64,000 nucleotides of DNA. Origin: Clostridium aestuarii. Lineage in GTDB: Bacteria > Bacillota > Clostridia > Clostridiales > Clostridiaceae. Positions 1 through 8,601 of this stretch are shown one piece after another. The translations under genes and the position numbers were made by a program. Under the pieces are notes generated by a model that was not told the origin of the DNA, made no database searches, and saw only the letters and a list, made by a program, of their open reading frames with translations. Position 1 is the stretch's first letter. Each line of letters starts with the position of its first letter. The stretch is from the NCBI RefSeq assembly GCF_026735135.1, contig NZ_JAPQER010000002.1, positions 744,001-808,000 on the forward strand, in the 5' to 3' direction.

Positions 1-1057
1 AACTTTCTACCAGCTTTGAAAAAGCTTCTTTACCATTATTTCTAATAAATTCATCTGGGTCTTTACCTTCTGGAACTGTTAAGACTCTCAAATCGAACCC
101 TTCTTTTTTCAATATCTCAAGTCCTCTTATAGTAGCTTTTTGTCCCGCTAAATCTGCATCATATGCTATTATTATTTTATCAGCATATCTTTTTAATAAT
201 TTAGCTTGATTAGATGTAAGTGCTGTTCCCAAAGAGGCTACAACATTAGTAATCCCATATTGATGCAAAGATATGCAATCCATATACCCTTCCACAATAA
301 TTAATGTTCTATTTATATTATCTTTTATAGCAAAATTTAATCCATAAAGATTTGTTCCTTTTTTAAACACTTGAGTTTCAGGAGAATTTAAATATTTAGG
401 CTTAGAATCATCTAAAACTCTTCCTCCAAACCCAATAACTTTTCCTCTGTAATCAAACACTGGAAATATAACTCTCTCTCTAAACCTATCATAGAAAGAA
501 TTATTTCTACCTTTTATGATTAATCCCACATTAAGCAAATCGAGCTCAGAATATCCTTTATTCTTTAAGTATTTAATTACATTATTCCATCCTTTAAATG
601 CATACCCTAATCCAAATTTTCTAATTGTATTATTCTGAATTCCTCTTCTCTTCAAATAATCAATAACTATTTTTTCATATTGAAGATTTTTAAAATAGTA
701 TTTTGCTGCTTCTACATTTATTTTGTAAAACCTTTCATTTGTATCTCGTTTAGCCTTGCTATTATCATCAATATCTATATCTATATTTGCCTTCTCCGCA
801 AGGTATTTTATTGTTTCAACGAAAGGAAGGTTTCTAATCTTCATAACAAACGAGATTACATTACCAGCTTCACCACATCCAAAGCACTTATATATCTGCT
901 TATCCTGAGACACACTAAAGGAAGGTGTCTTTTCATGATGAAATGGACAAAGCCCTACAAAATTTCTTCCAGCTTTTTTCAATTTCACATTTTCAGAAAT
1001 AATATCAACTATATCATTTTGTTCTTTGACTTTCTCAATTATTTCTTCACTTATCAC
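1..1057 (-). CDS. dnaG: DNA primase DnaG (3' end cut by window edge)
   Basis: Synthesises RNA primers for the replication fork. The N-terminal CHC2 zinc finger is visible as CPFHHEKTPSF followed by YKCFGCG, and the TOPRIM core shows EGYMD and an AYDAD stretch; the reading frame is open to the left edge, so about 350 residues are present and the helicase-binding C-terminus lies outside. I chose a GTG start at 1057 (VISEEIIEKVKEQNDIVD), which matches the usual clostridial N-terminus and has GGTGGG nine bases upstream; an in-frame ATG at 1078 would add MTGWETQ and has no good ribosome site. It is the last gene seen in the dgt-dnaG group, which in clostridia normally continues to rpoD. Confidence 0.95.
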   Translation of the reverse strand, partial: MISEEIIEKVKEQNDIVDIISENVKLKKAGRNFVGLCPFHHEKTPSFSVSQDKQIYKCFGCGEAGNVISFVMKIRNLPFVETIKYLAEKANIDIDIDDNSKAKRDTNERFYKINVEAAKYYFKNLQYEKIVIDYLKRRGIQNNTIRKFGLGYAFKGWNNVIKYLKNKGYSELDLLNVGLIIKGRNNSFYDRFRERVIFPVFDYRGKVIGFGGRVLDDSKPKYLNSPETQVFKKGTNLYGLNFAIKDNINRTLIIVEGYMDCISLHQYGITNVVASLGTALTSNQAKLLKRYADKIIIAYDADLAGQKATIRGLEILKKEGFDLRVLTVPEGKDPDEFIRNNGKEAFSKLVES

Positions 1058-1272
1058 TTGAGTTTCCCACCCAGTCATTATTTTAAATTTGTTTTTAAAT
1101 CAACCATGTATGTATTCGACAAAAAAACATAATATCCTTCTTTAATTTTTCAAATTTCTATAGATATATATATTCTTTAGAAAACAGAAATTTCCTTCAT
1201 TTTTTTCATATTTCTCTATTTTAATATTTACTAATGTATTTTTTGATTTATTTGTAAATTTTATTCATATTT

Positions 1273-2301
1273 CTAATACATTACAATCTTTGGTACATAT
1301 AATTCATTAAATAAGTATAAACAATAATCATCACTCATACCAGAAATATAATCTGTAACTCCAACGCAAAGCCCTTCCTCTTCTACTATTTGTAAATAAA
1401 ATCTAGGCATATTCTGAGGATTTTTCAAAAAATAATTATAAACTTGTTCTAAAACAAATTTAGCCTTATACCTTTCTTTTTTTAGTATTTCCCCATTATA
1501 AATATTATCGAACATATATTTTCTTAACTCTACTAAGCTGCGTTCTATTTTGTAACTTAACCCTACTTCAATTTTATCTTTTTCTATATTATTTAAAGTA
1601 GTATAAATACAATCTTTGACAAGAGTACCTATTCTTTTTCCGTGAGTCTGTCCTAAAGTTTGAAGAAATTCTCTAGGAATCTCCTCTTTTCTTAATAAGT
1701 CCGCTCTTATTGAATCATCTATATCATGATTAACATATGCAATTTTATCACTATATCTAACCACTTGTCCCTCTAAAGTAAAGGATTTTTTTTCCTTTCT
1801 AGAAAATCCACTATGATGTAATATACCATCTAGCACCTCTTTAGTCAAATTTAACCCTACCCCTTGTTTTTCTATTTTTGAAAGTACTCTTATACTATTT
1901 TCATTATGTTTAAATCCTTTAGGATTTAATTTGTCCAATACTTCTTCTCCATTATGAGCAAAAGCTACATGTCCTATATCATGTCCTAATGCTATGGCTT
2001 CAATTAAATCTATATTTAATCCTATTCCCCGACCTATAGTTTTAGCTATTTGGGCTACTTCTAGAGTATGCGTAAGTCTAGTTCTATAATGATCTCCCCA
2101 TGTTTTTATATAAACCTGCGTTTTATGTTTCAATCTCCTAAAGGATTTACTATGAATTATTCTATCGCGATCTAACATAAATACTGTTCTTATACTATCT
2201 TTTTCTTCTATTTTTTTTCTTCCTTTAGTGTTTGATGAAAAAGCAGCATACGGTATTAAAATATTTTTTTCATCGTATTCTATCTTCTCTCGTATATTCA
2301 T
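1273..2301 (-). CDS. dgt: deoxyguanosinetriphosphate triphosphohydrolase-like HD protein
   Basis: Predicted dNTP triphosphohydrolase that hydrolyses dNTPs to nucleoside and triphosphate. The HD superfamily metal site is readable in order: RRLKHKTQV and [13 protein letters not shown] (first His), [15 protein letters not shown] (HD pair), then LHHSG and a later DIDD stretch. At 342 residues it fits the short (type 2) Dgt-like family rather than the about 500-residue E. coli enzyme. The ATG start has AGAGGTG about nine bases upstream. It lies between dnaG and ppdK, the usual clostridial order; the plus-strand cotS-like gene is inserted between it and ppdK. Exact substrate preference cannot be read from sequence. 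Confidence 0.9.
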   Translation of the reverse strand: MNIREKIEYDEKNILIPYAAFSSNTKGRKKIEEKDSIRTVFMLDRDRIIHSKSFRRLKHKTQVYIKTWGDHYRTRLTHTLEVAQIAKTIGRGIGLNIDLIEAIALGHDIGHVAFAHNGEEVLDKLNPKGFKHNENSIRVLSKIEKQGVGLNLTKEVLDGILHHSGFSRKEKKSFTLEGQVVRYSDKIAYVNHDIDDSIRADLLRKEEIPREFLQTLGQTHGKRIGTLVKDCIYTTLNNIEKDKIEVGLSYKIERSLVELRKYMFDNIYNGEILKKERYKAKFVLEQVYNYFLKNPQNMPRFYLQIVEEEGLCVGVTDYISGMSDDYCLYLFNELYVPKIVMY

Positions 2302-2451
2302 TGAAAAGCACCTCTTCGCGCTAATTTTATTTCCTTCTTTCTATAGTATTTCTATACTTTTATATGAAATTCCTTTTTTTATAACTTAAATGTATAATAT
2401 ATAAACTTTATTAATATGTTTATATTGAAGCTTTTTTTAAGGAGTGTTACT

Positions 2452-3531
2452 ATGCCTGAATCAGCTAAATCATACAACTTTAACTTATTGTCTGAAGAAA
2501 ATGTAAAAAGATCAGTTTTACCTTTCTATAACTTAGAAAATTCACAGGTAACTGCAATAAAATTCAAAAATACAGATAAACAAAGAGCTGTTTACAAAGT
2601 AACTTATTTAAGTAAACAATATTGTTTAAAAAAAGTTTACTTTAATAAAGAAGAACTACTTTTTGTTTACTCTGCTATTGAATGGCTATACCGAAATAAT
2701 ATACGTGTCCCTAAAATTCTTCCTACTAAATACAATGGTCGATTTGTCAATTATAAAAACATGCTATTTATATTAACACCATGGATTGATGGAGATAAAT
2801 GTGACTATGATTGCCATGATCATTTAATAAAGTCTTCCTATAATCTAGGTTACATGCATAATATTTGTTTAAATTTTACTCCAATAATAGGAAGTTTTAA
2901 TAGAAAAGGATGTAATGATTTTTATAAATCTATTAACAAACATTTTGAAAATTTACTTTCAAACTCTAATTTAGCCTTCAAATACAAAGATTATTTTTCA
3001 AAAACTTTCTTAAATGATTTCGGTAAAGGGATCTACTTAGCACAAAAATCACTTGAAGCTTTGAGCAAAATTAATCCTGATAATTTGACAGTATCTTTAT
3101 GCCATATGGATTATGTGAACAAAAATATAATATTTGATAATTCTTCAAATATATGGCTAATAGATTTTGACAAATGTAGAATGGATTATGCTGTTCATGA
3201 TTTTTCTTATTTTTTTAGAAGACTTCTGAAAAGAGATAATACTGATTGGAATATGGACATTCTACTAAATTGTTTAGAATCTTATGAAAAAATACGTCCA
3301 TTAACTATTGATGAATACAACTATTTACTAGGTTATTTAGCTTTTCCACAAAGATATTGGAAAATTTCTAGAGACTATTATAGAAATATACGACAATGTA
3401 ACAAAAAATCATTTACAAATATATTAAAAAAATCCACTAAACATTTTGATTCTCAAATTAAATTTGCAGAAAGTTTTTCTTGTTATATTGAAAATAAATT
3501 TAATACTACAAAAAAGTCACCTATATATTAA
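2452..3531 (+). CDS. CotS/CotI-family spore coat kinase-like protein
   Basis: A 359-residue member of the aminoglycoside-phosphotransferase/choline-kinase fold family that includes the Bacillus coat proteins CotS, CotI and YutH. Visible kinase-like motifs are CHMDYVNKNIIF (HxDxxxxN catalytic loop, about residue 220) and WLIDFDKC (DFD metal site), so catalytic residues look intact. I chose ATG 2452 because AAGGAG sits seven bases upstream; an upstream ATG at 2416 has no ribosome site. It is one of only four plus-strand genes and runs convergently into ppdK, with a shared terminator covering its stop codon. A spore coat role is inferred from the family; the substrate is unknown. Confidence 0.85.
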   Translation: MPESAKSYNFNLLSEENVKRSVLPFYNLENSQVTAIKFKNTDKQRAVYKVTYLSKQYCLKKVYFNKEELLFVYSAIEWLYRNNIRVPKILPTKYNGRFVNYKNMLFILTPWIDGDKCDYDCHDHLIKSSYNLGYMHNICLNFTPIIGSFNRKGCNDFYKSINKHFENLLSNSNLAFKYKDYFSKTFLNDFGKGIYLAQKSLEALSKINPDNLTVSLCHMDYVNKNIIFDNSSNIWLIDFDKCRMDYAVHDFSYFFRRLLKRDNTDWNMDILLNCLESYEKIRPLTIDEYNYLLGYLAFPQRYWKISRDYYRNIRQCNKKSFTNILKKSTKHFDSQIKFAESFSCYIENKFNTTKKSPIY

Positions 3532-3545
3532 ACGGTGACTTTTTT
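3511..3545. terminator. bidirectional terminator between cotS-like gene and ppdK
   Basis: An 11-bp perfect stem (AAAAAGTCACC pairing with GGTGACTTTTT) with a 12-base loop. It has A and T runs on both sides, so it can act on both strands; it contains the cotS-like stop codon and lies 14 bases from the ppdK stop. Confidence 0.85.
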
Positions 3546-3558
3546 ATACTAAAATTTA

Positions 3559-6189
3559 TTATCTAAGATTTTTTATCTGAGCTTGAGCTGCTGCAAGTCT
3601 TGCTAGTGGAACTCTAAATGGTGAACATGATACATAATTAAGTCCTATTCTATGACAGAATTCAACTGATGATGGATCCCCTCCATGTTCTCCACAAATT
3701 CCAATTTTTAAATCTTTTCTTGTTTTTGTTCCTAATTGTACTGCCATTTCTATTAGTTTACCCACACCACTCTGATCTAATCTTTGGAATGGATCAGATT
3801 CATATACATTCTTATCATAATAATCATTTAAGAATTTACCTGCATCATCTCTTGAAAATCCAAAAGTCATTTGAGTTAAATCATTTGTTCCAAATGAGAA
3901 AAATTCAGCTTCTTTAGCTATCTCATCTGCTGTTAACGCTGCTCTTGGTACTTCTATCATAGTACCAACTAAATATTTCATATCAATACCCTCAGCAGCT
4001 ATTATTTCATCTGCTGTTTTAACAACAATATCTTTAACATATTTTAATTCTTTTCTTTCTCCAACAAGTGGAATCATAATTTCTGGAACAATATCATATC
4101 CCTCTTCTTTCTTAACTTGAATTGCTGCTTCTATTATTGCTCTCGTTTGCATTTCAGCAATTTCTGGGTATGAAACCGTAAGTCTACATCCTCTATGACC
4201 CATCATTGGATTAAATTCATGCAAGTTTTCAATTGTAGATTTTAACTCTTCAAAACTCAATCCCATTTCTTCAGCAAGGTCTCTTATATCTTCAATTTCA
4301 CTTGGTAAGAATTCATGTAGTGGAGGATCTAAGAATCTTATTGTTACTGGTCTATCCTGCATAGCCTTATAAATACCTATAAAATCTTTTCTTTGCATTG
4401 GAAGTAATTTTTCTAATGCTTTTCTTCTATGCTCTTCATTATCAGAAACTATCATTTCACGAACAGCAGGTATCCTTTCCTCATCAAAGAACATATGCTC
4501 TGTTCTACAAAGTCCAATTCCTTCAGCTCCAAATTTAACCGCTTGTTCAGCATCTCTTGGAGTATCAGCATTAGTTCTTATTTTTAATCGTCTAATTTCA
4601 TCTGCCCAAGCCATAAATGTTCCAAAATATCCTGTTATTTCAGGAGATACTGTTTTTAATACATTTCCGTATACATTTCCGGTACTACCATTAAGAGATA
4701 TATAATCTCCTTCTTTATAAGTTTTTCCTCTAACAATAAAGTTTTCTTCTTTTTCATTTACTTTAAGTTCTCCGCATCCAGCTACACAGCAAGTTCCCAT
4801 TCCTCTTGCCACAACTGCTGCATGTGAAGTCATTCCTCCTCTTACTGTAAGTATTCCTTCAGCGGCTACCATACCTTCAATATCTTCTGGTGAAGTTTCT
4901 AATCTTACTAAAATTACTTTCTCACCTTTCTCATGATGTGCTTTAGCATCTTGAGCTGTAAAATAGATTTTACCGCAAGCAGCACCTGGTGATGCTGGTA
5001 ACCCTTTAGCAATAGGCGTATGTTTTTTTAATTCTTCTTCATCAAAAGTTGGATGAAGTAATGAATCTAACTGTTTAGGTTCAACCTTTAACAAGGCTTC
5101 TTCTTTACTTAATGTTCCCTCTTCTACTAAACTAACAGCAATCTTTAAAGCTGCATTTGCTGTTCTTTTTCCATTTCTTGTCTGTAAAAAATATAATTTA
5201 CCTTGTTCTATAGTAAATTCCATATCCTGCATATCTCTATAGTGTTTTTCAAGTTTTTCAGCTATATCCATAAATTCTTTATAACATTTTGGAAGATCTT
5301 GTTGTAATTTTGAAATTGGCTGAGGAGTTCTAATCCCAGCTACAACATCTTCTCCTTGTGCATTTATTAAGTACTCACCAAAAATTTTATTTTCACCAGT
5401 AGCAGGATTTCTTGTAAATGCCACACCTGTTCCCGAATTATTTCCCATATTACCAAATACCATTGATTGAACATTTACAGCTGTTCCCCAACTAGCTGGT
5501 ATATCATTTAATCTTCTATATACTATAGCCCTAGGGTTATTCCATGAACTAAATACAGCTTTTACTGATTCCATCAACTGTTCTTTAGGATCTTGTGGAA
5601 ATTCCTTTCCAATTTCTTTTAAGTATAATTGTTTATATTGAACTACAATATTTTTTAGATCTTCTGCATCTAAATCTGTATCATATTTAACACCTTTTTG
5701 TTCTTTTACGCTATCTAAAATATCTTCAAATTTTCTTTTTTCTAGTCCTATTGCAACATCGGAGAACATTTGAATAAATCTTCTATAAGAATCATATGCA
5801 AATCTTTCATTGTTTGTAAGCTTTGTTACTCCTTTTACTGATTCATCATTTAGTCCTAAATTCAGTATTGTATCCATCATTCCCGGCATAGAAACTCTAG
5901 CACCAGATCTTACTGAAACAAGAAGAGGATTTTCTTTATCACCAAATTTTTTACCTGTCACTTTCTCAGTTTCTGAAAGCGCTTCTTCTATTTGCTGTAC
6001 AATATTATCTGATATTATTTCTCCATCTTCATAATATTTTGTGCAAGCTTCTGTAGAAAGTGTAAATCCTTGCGGAACAGGTATCCCTAAATTTGTCATT
6101 TCTGCAAGATTAGCACCTTTCCCTCCAAGAAGGTTCCTCATACCTGCATTACCTTCATTAAAAAGATAAACATACTTTTGATTTTTCAT
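3559..6189 (-). CDS. ppdK: pyruvate, phosphate dikinase
   Basis: Interconverts pyruvate + ATP + Pi and PEP + AMP + PPi; in anaerobes it works in PPi-linked glycolysis or gluconeogenesis. At 876 residues it is full length. Domains in order: N-terminal ATP-grasp region (GGKGANLAEMTNLGIPVPQG), central swivelling phosphohistidine domain (GGMTSHAAVVARGMG, His near residue 455), and C-terminal PEP-binding TIM barrel (FGTNDLTQMTFGFSRDD and GICGEHGGDPSSVEF). ATG has AAAGGGG upstream. It is 59 bases downstream of the CcpN-like regulator and probably cotranscribed with it. The usual partner, the PPDK regulatory protein (DUF299, YqfL), is not next to it here. Confidence 0.97.
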   Translation of the reverse strand: MKNQKYVYLFNEGNAGMRNLLGGKGANLAEMTNLGIPVPQGFTLSTEACTKYYEDGEIISDNIVQQIEEALSETEKVTGKKFGDKENPLLVSVRSGARVSMPGMMDTILNLGLNDESVKGVTKLTNNERFAYDSYRRFIQMFSDVAIGLEKRKFEDILDSVKEQKGVKYDTDLDAEDLKNIVVQYKQLYLKEIGKEFPQDPKEQLMESVKAVFSSWNNPRAIVYRRLNDIPASWGTAVNVQSMVFGNMGNNSGTGVAFTRNPATGENKIFGEYLINAQGEDVVAGIRTPQPISKLQQDLPKCYKEFMDIAEKLEKHYRDMQDMEFTIEQGKLYFLQTRNGKRTANAALKIAVSLVEEGTLSKEEALLKVEPKQLDSLLHPTFDEEELKKHTPIAKGLPASPGAACGKIYFTAQDAKAHHEKGEKVILVRLETSPEDIEGMVAAEGILTVRGGMTSHAAVVARGMGTCCVAGCGELKVNEKEENFIVRGKTYKEGDYISLNGSTGNVYGNVLKTVSPEITGYFGTFMAWADEIRRLKIRTNADTPRDAEQAVKFGAEGIGLCRTEHMFFDEERIPAVREMIVSDNEEHRRKALEKLLPMQRKDFIGIYKAMQDRPVTIRFLDPPLHEFLPSEIEDIRDLAEEMGLSFEELKSTIENLHEFNPMMGHRGCRLTVSYPEIAEMQTRAIIEAAIQVKKEEGYDIVPEIMIPLVGERKELKYVKDIVVKTADEIIAAEGIDMKYLVGTMIEVPRAALTADEIAKEAEFFSFGTNDLTQMTFGFSRDDAGKFLNDYYDKNVYESDPFQRLDQSGVGKLIEMAVQLGTKTRKDLKIGICGEHGGDPSSVEFCHRIGLNYVSCSPFRVPLARLAAAQAQIKNLR

Positions 6190-6248
6190 AAAAACATCCC
6201 CTTTGTATTTTGTCTTTTTATTATACGGGTTTCCCCGTTAAACACTTA

Positions 6249-6884
6249 TTATTGATTTTCCTCACCCATTTTCACAAAAAGACGTGTTATGTTTGTCTTT
6301 GAAAGCTTACCTACTACCTTAAATTTCTCTTCATTTTCCTCTGTGAATTTTTCAATTACTGGTAAGCTATCCACCTCACGTTCAATAATTTTTTGCGCAG
6401 CTGAATAAGCATCTTCTTCTGGTTCAACAAATATTATATTAGGCATTCTTGTCATAATTATTCCTACTGGAACTTTGTTTATATCAGTTCCCCCTATAGC
6501 GATTTTTAAAAAATCCTTTCTAGAAACCGCTCCAACTAAGCATCCATTATTTTCTACAAAAATAGTTCCTACATCATTCAAAAACAAATTTACTATAGCA
6601 TTATAAACAGTAGTCTGTTCATCTAAAGTAACAGGCTTTGACATTATATCTTTTACCTTAATTTTTTTTATGTAATCATATACTATACTTGAAGTTGGTT
6701 TTTTAGAATATATATATCCAACCTTTGGTCTAGCTTCTAATATCGCTGTCATAGTAAGAATAGCTAAATCTGGTCTTAACGCTGCTCTAGTAACTCCTAT
6801 TCTATTTGCTAATTGTTCACTTGTTATAGGTTGATTTTCTTTTACTAATTCTATAATATCTTTTTGTCTTGTTGAAAGCTTAAT
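6249..6884 (-). CDS. CcpN-like HTH and twin-CBS transcriptional regulator (apparent ATT start)
   Basis: Homologue of Bacillus CcpN (YqzB), the repressor of gluconeogenic genes whose CBS pair senses adenine nucleotides. An HTH occupies roughly residues 1-60 (QLANRIGVTRAALRPDLAIL), followed by two CBS repeats (VKDIMSKPVTLDEQTTVYNA and GIIMTRMPNIIFVEPEEDAY). The first ATG in frame (6752) would delete the whole HTH. Upstream of it the frame stays open and homologous to a TAG at 6900-6902, with no ATG, GTG or TTG. An ATT codon at 6884-6882 lies nine bases after GAGGGGG and gives 211 residues, the size of CcpN. Target is probably the adjacent ppdK and its own gene; that is inference. Confidence 0.85.
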   Translation of the reverse strand: MKLSTRQKDIIELVKENQPITSEQLANRIGVTRAALRPDLAILTMTAILEARPKVGYIYSKKPTSSIVYDYIKKIKVKDIMSKPVTLDEQTTVYNAIVNLFLNDVGTIFVENNGCLVGAVSRKDFLKIAIGGTDINKVPVGIIMTRMPNIIFVEPEEDAYSAAQKIIEREVDSLPVIEKFTEENEEKFKVVGKLSKTNITRLFVKMGEENQ

Positions 6885-6917
6885 TGTTTTCGACCCCCTC
6901 TATGTTAATGCTACTAC

Positions 6918-6926
6918 ATTATATCA
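6918..6926 (-). promoter_or_regulatory. extended -10 promoter of the CcpN-like gene
   Basis: On the minus strand TGATATAAT is a perfect TATAAT with the TGn extension, 33 bases before the ATT start. There is no good -35 box, which fits an extended -10 promoter. Predicted transcription start is near 6911. Confidence 0.5.
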
Positions 6927-6927
6927 T

Positions 6928-6951
6928 GTGTTTAGTAAATTAGCATAACAC
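6928..6951. promoter_or_regulatory. imperfect palindrome, possible autoregulatory operator
   Basis: A 24-bp imperfect palindrome, GTGTT...AACAC at its ends with 8 of 12 positions matching across the axis. It lies immediately upstream of the extended -10 of the CcpN-like gene, where a repressor would block RNA polymerase. Function is inferred from position only. Confidence 0.25.
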
Positions 6952-7107
6952 TTTTATTTATTTATGACTCATTTTTAAAAAATATTTAGATAAATGATAT
7001 ACTTTTCTTCAATTACCTCTTATTTGTTACTATATTTATGGTATATATATGTTTTGTTTTCTACAATTTTATTAAAGTAGCACTATATATTATACACTTT
7101 AGCCTAT

Positions 7108-7139
7108 ACTAAAAAACAAAACGACAGCATTATATGCCG
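7108..7139 (-). terminator. terminator of the UBA/DUF4342 gene
   Basis: Minus-strand hairpin GACGGCAT-ATA-ATGCTGTC (8 bp, one G-U) followed by GTTTTGTTTTTT; it overlaps the last codons of the upstream gene. Confidence 0.75.
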
Positions 7140-7771
7140 TCATTGTTTTCTTTACCTACATCATCAATTTCTTCAAAAGTTACAGTATATTGATAAACAT
7201 TGTCATCTTTAGCATCTTTCTTTCCAATATCAAACTTATCTTTCATATCATTTTTTGCATCATCAACTTTGTCTTTCATATCATTTTTTACATCATCAAC
7301 TTTGTCCTTCATATCTGTTGTTATATCATCTACTTTGTTTTTTACATCTTTAGCTTTATTTCTTATTATTTTATTAAACACTTCAACCGAACCATCACTT
7401 TTTACTATTTCTACTGTTATCTTTGTAAACACTGCTGTTAATACTCCTACAGCTACAAGTGGTGGCCACAAAAGAGCTACTGCTCCAGCAGCTAATCCCA
7501 TATTAACTGGAATATCCACAATTACTTTTTTATCTTTTTTTATTCTAATCCTATTAACATTACCTTTCTTAACTGTTTCCTTCATCCATTTCATAAACTC
7601 ATCTTTTGTAGTATATAAATCATCTTTAATATTGCTTTGGTTCTTTTCAATATATATCAAAGCATCAACTACATTGCCATCACACTTTTCTAAAGCTTCT
7701 TTGGCTTCAGTATAAGTAACTCCTGTTCTTTCCCTAATAATATCTATTTTTTCTAAAGAAATTTCACTCAT
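7130..7771 (-). CDS. UBA-like plus DUF4342 protein with LEA-like 11-residue repeats
   Basis: Three parts are visible in 213 residues. Residues about 4-45 form a UBA/TS-N-like helical domain (IDIIRERTGVTYTEAKEALE then GNVVDALIY), as in EF-Ts and NAC. The middle matches DUF4342 (DEFMKWMKETVKKGNVNRI then IPVNMGLAAGAVALLWPPLV), including a hydrophobic, possibly membrane-associated stretch. The C-terminal third carries tandem 11-residue units of the KDKVDDVKNDM type, amphipathic and highly charged like LEA or YtxH proteins. It lies between the CcpN-like gene and recO, 12 bases after the recO stop. No biochemical function is known to me; a membrane-stress role is a guess. Confidence 0.75.
   Translation of the reverse strand: MSEISLEKIDIIRERTGVTYTEAKEALEKCDGNVVDALIYIEKNQSNIKDDLYTTKDEFMKWMKETVKKGNVNRIRIKKDKKVIVDIPVNMGLAAGAVALLWPPLVAVGVLTAVFTKITVEIVKSDGSVEVFNKIIRNKAKDVKNKVDDITTDMKDKVDDVKNDMKDKVDDAKNDMKDKFDIGKKDAKDDNVYQYTVTFEEIDDVGKENNDGI
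7225..7335 (-). repeat. 33-bp tandem repeats in the DUF4342 gene
   Basis: About three units of a 33-bp imperfect repeat encode the KDKVDDVKNDM motif, followed by variant copies. In-frame units of this kind can expand or contract by slippage, so length may differ between strains. Confidence 0.7.
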
Positions 7772-7783
7772 GAACTCACTCCC

Positions 7784-8518
7784 TTATAAATATTTAAATA
7801 TTTCTAAACTTTTAGGTTTCTTAGAATAACTTTGAGAAATAAATATGTTTAAAATTTTATATATTTCATTTTTCACTTCCCGGGGTATTGAAATCCTATT
7901 TATATTCTCCAACTCTATATTATTTAAAAATCTTAATATACTATATCCAGTATAACTTATATTAGTACCATTACTCCTTCTACAATTCCTACATATACCA
8001 CCGTGATATTGAAAACTTATATAGTTTGAACTTATAATTTTTTTACCACATATACTGCATCTATCAAAATCGAAACCATATCCTGTAAACTTTAAAAGCT
8101 TCATTTCAAAGCATCTTGTTAAAATTTCCAAATCCACCGCTTTGTTTTTGATAAGATAAAAAGCTTTAACAAATTCTTTAAAAAACTCCCTTATGCTTTC
8201 TTCATCATTTAAAGCTATTATTATTAATTCACAAAAATAAGATGCATAGGTTATTGAATCAAAATCCTTTAATATTCCTTGAAATGAATCTATTGTTTCA
8301 ACTTCATTTATTGTATATAAGTTTTTACCTCTATAAAGTACATATTCGCCAAAGCAAAAGGGTTGTGTAGACGATAGAAATTTACTTTTACTAGTTTTAG
8401 CACCTCTTGCTATTGATGAAATTTTTCCTAATTTCTCACTGAACAACCATACAATTTTATCTTTTTCCTTAAAATCCTGAGTTTTTAGAACAACAGCTCT
8501 GCTTTTAAATATTGCCAG
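7784..8518 (-). CDS. recO: DNA repair protein RecO (apparent CTG start)
   Basis: Loads RecA with RecR on SSB-coated gaps. The N-terminal OB-fold reads FKSRAVVLKTQDFKEKDKIV then WLFSEKLGKISSIARGAKTS, and a zinc site is visible as CSICGKK with a later GGICRNCRR. With the TTG at 8446 the first beta strands of the OB fold would be missing. The homologous frame extends to a CTG at 8518-8516 (LAIFKSRAVVL), eight bases after a clear AGGAG; upstream is a TAA with no ATG, GTG or TTG. This gives 244 residues, the normal RecO length. An out-of-frame ATG overlapping the ribosome site opens a 13-codon reading frame. It follows era, as usual in Firmicutes. Confidence 0.9.
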   Translation of the reverse strand: MAIFKSRAVVLKTQDFKEKDKIVWLFSEKLGKISSIARGAKTSKSKFLSSTQPFCFGEYVLYRGKNLYTINEVETIDSFQGILKDFDSITYASYFCELIIIALNDEESIREFFKEFVKAFYLIKNKAVDLEILTRCFEMKLLKFTGYGFDFDRCSICGKKIISSNYISFQYHGGICRNCRRSNGTNISYTGYSILRFLNNIELENINRISIPREVKNEIYKILNIFISQSYSKKPKSLEIFKYL

Positions 8519-8601
8519 AAAACCATCTCCTATTTATTATTATAACCTATTTATATAAACAAATAACAGTATTTTTTTTATTTTTTTGTAAAATTTTCCT
8601 T

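Noticed and set aside
680-1132. 150-codon open frame on the plus strand
   Set aside because: It lies opposite dnaG, whose zinc finger is clear on the minus strand; Phe/Tyr/Ile-rich shadow.
1079-1272. AT-rich gap between dgt and dnaG
   Set aside because: No convincing promoter pair, hairpin or open frame found.
6222-6236. ACGGG-TTTC-CCCGT short inverted repeat between ccpN-like and ppdK
   Set aside because: Five-bp stem without a T run; too weak to call a terminator.
7190-7715. Two plus-strand frames rich in Ser/Phe/Ile
   Set aside because: They are mirror images of the DUF4342 gene and its repeats.
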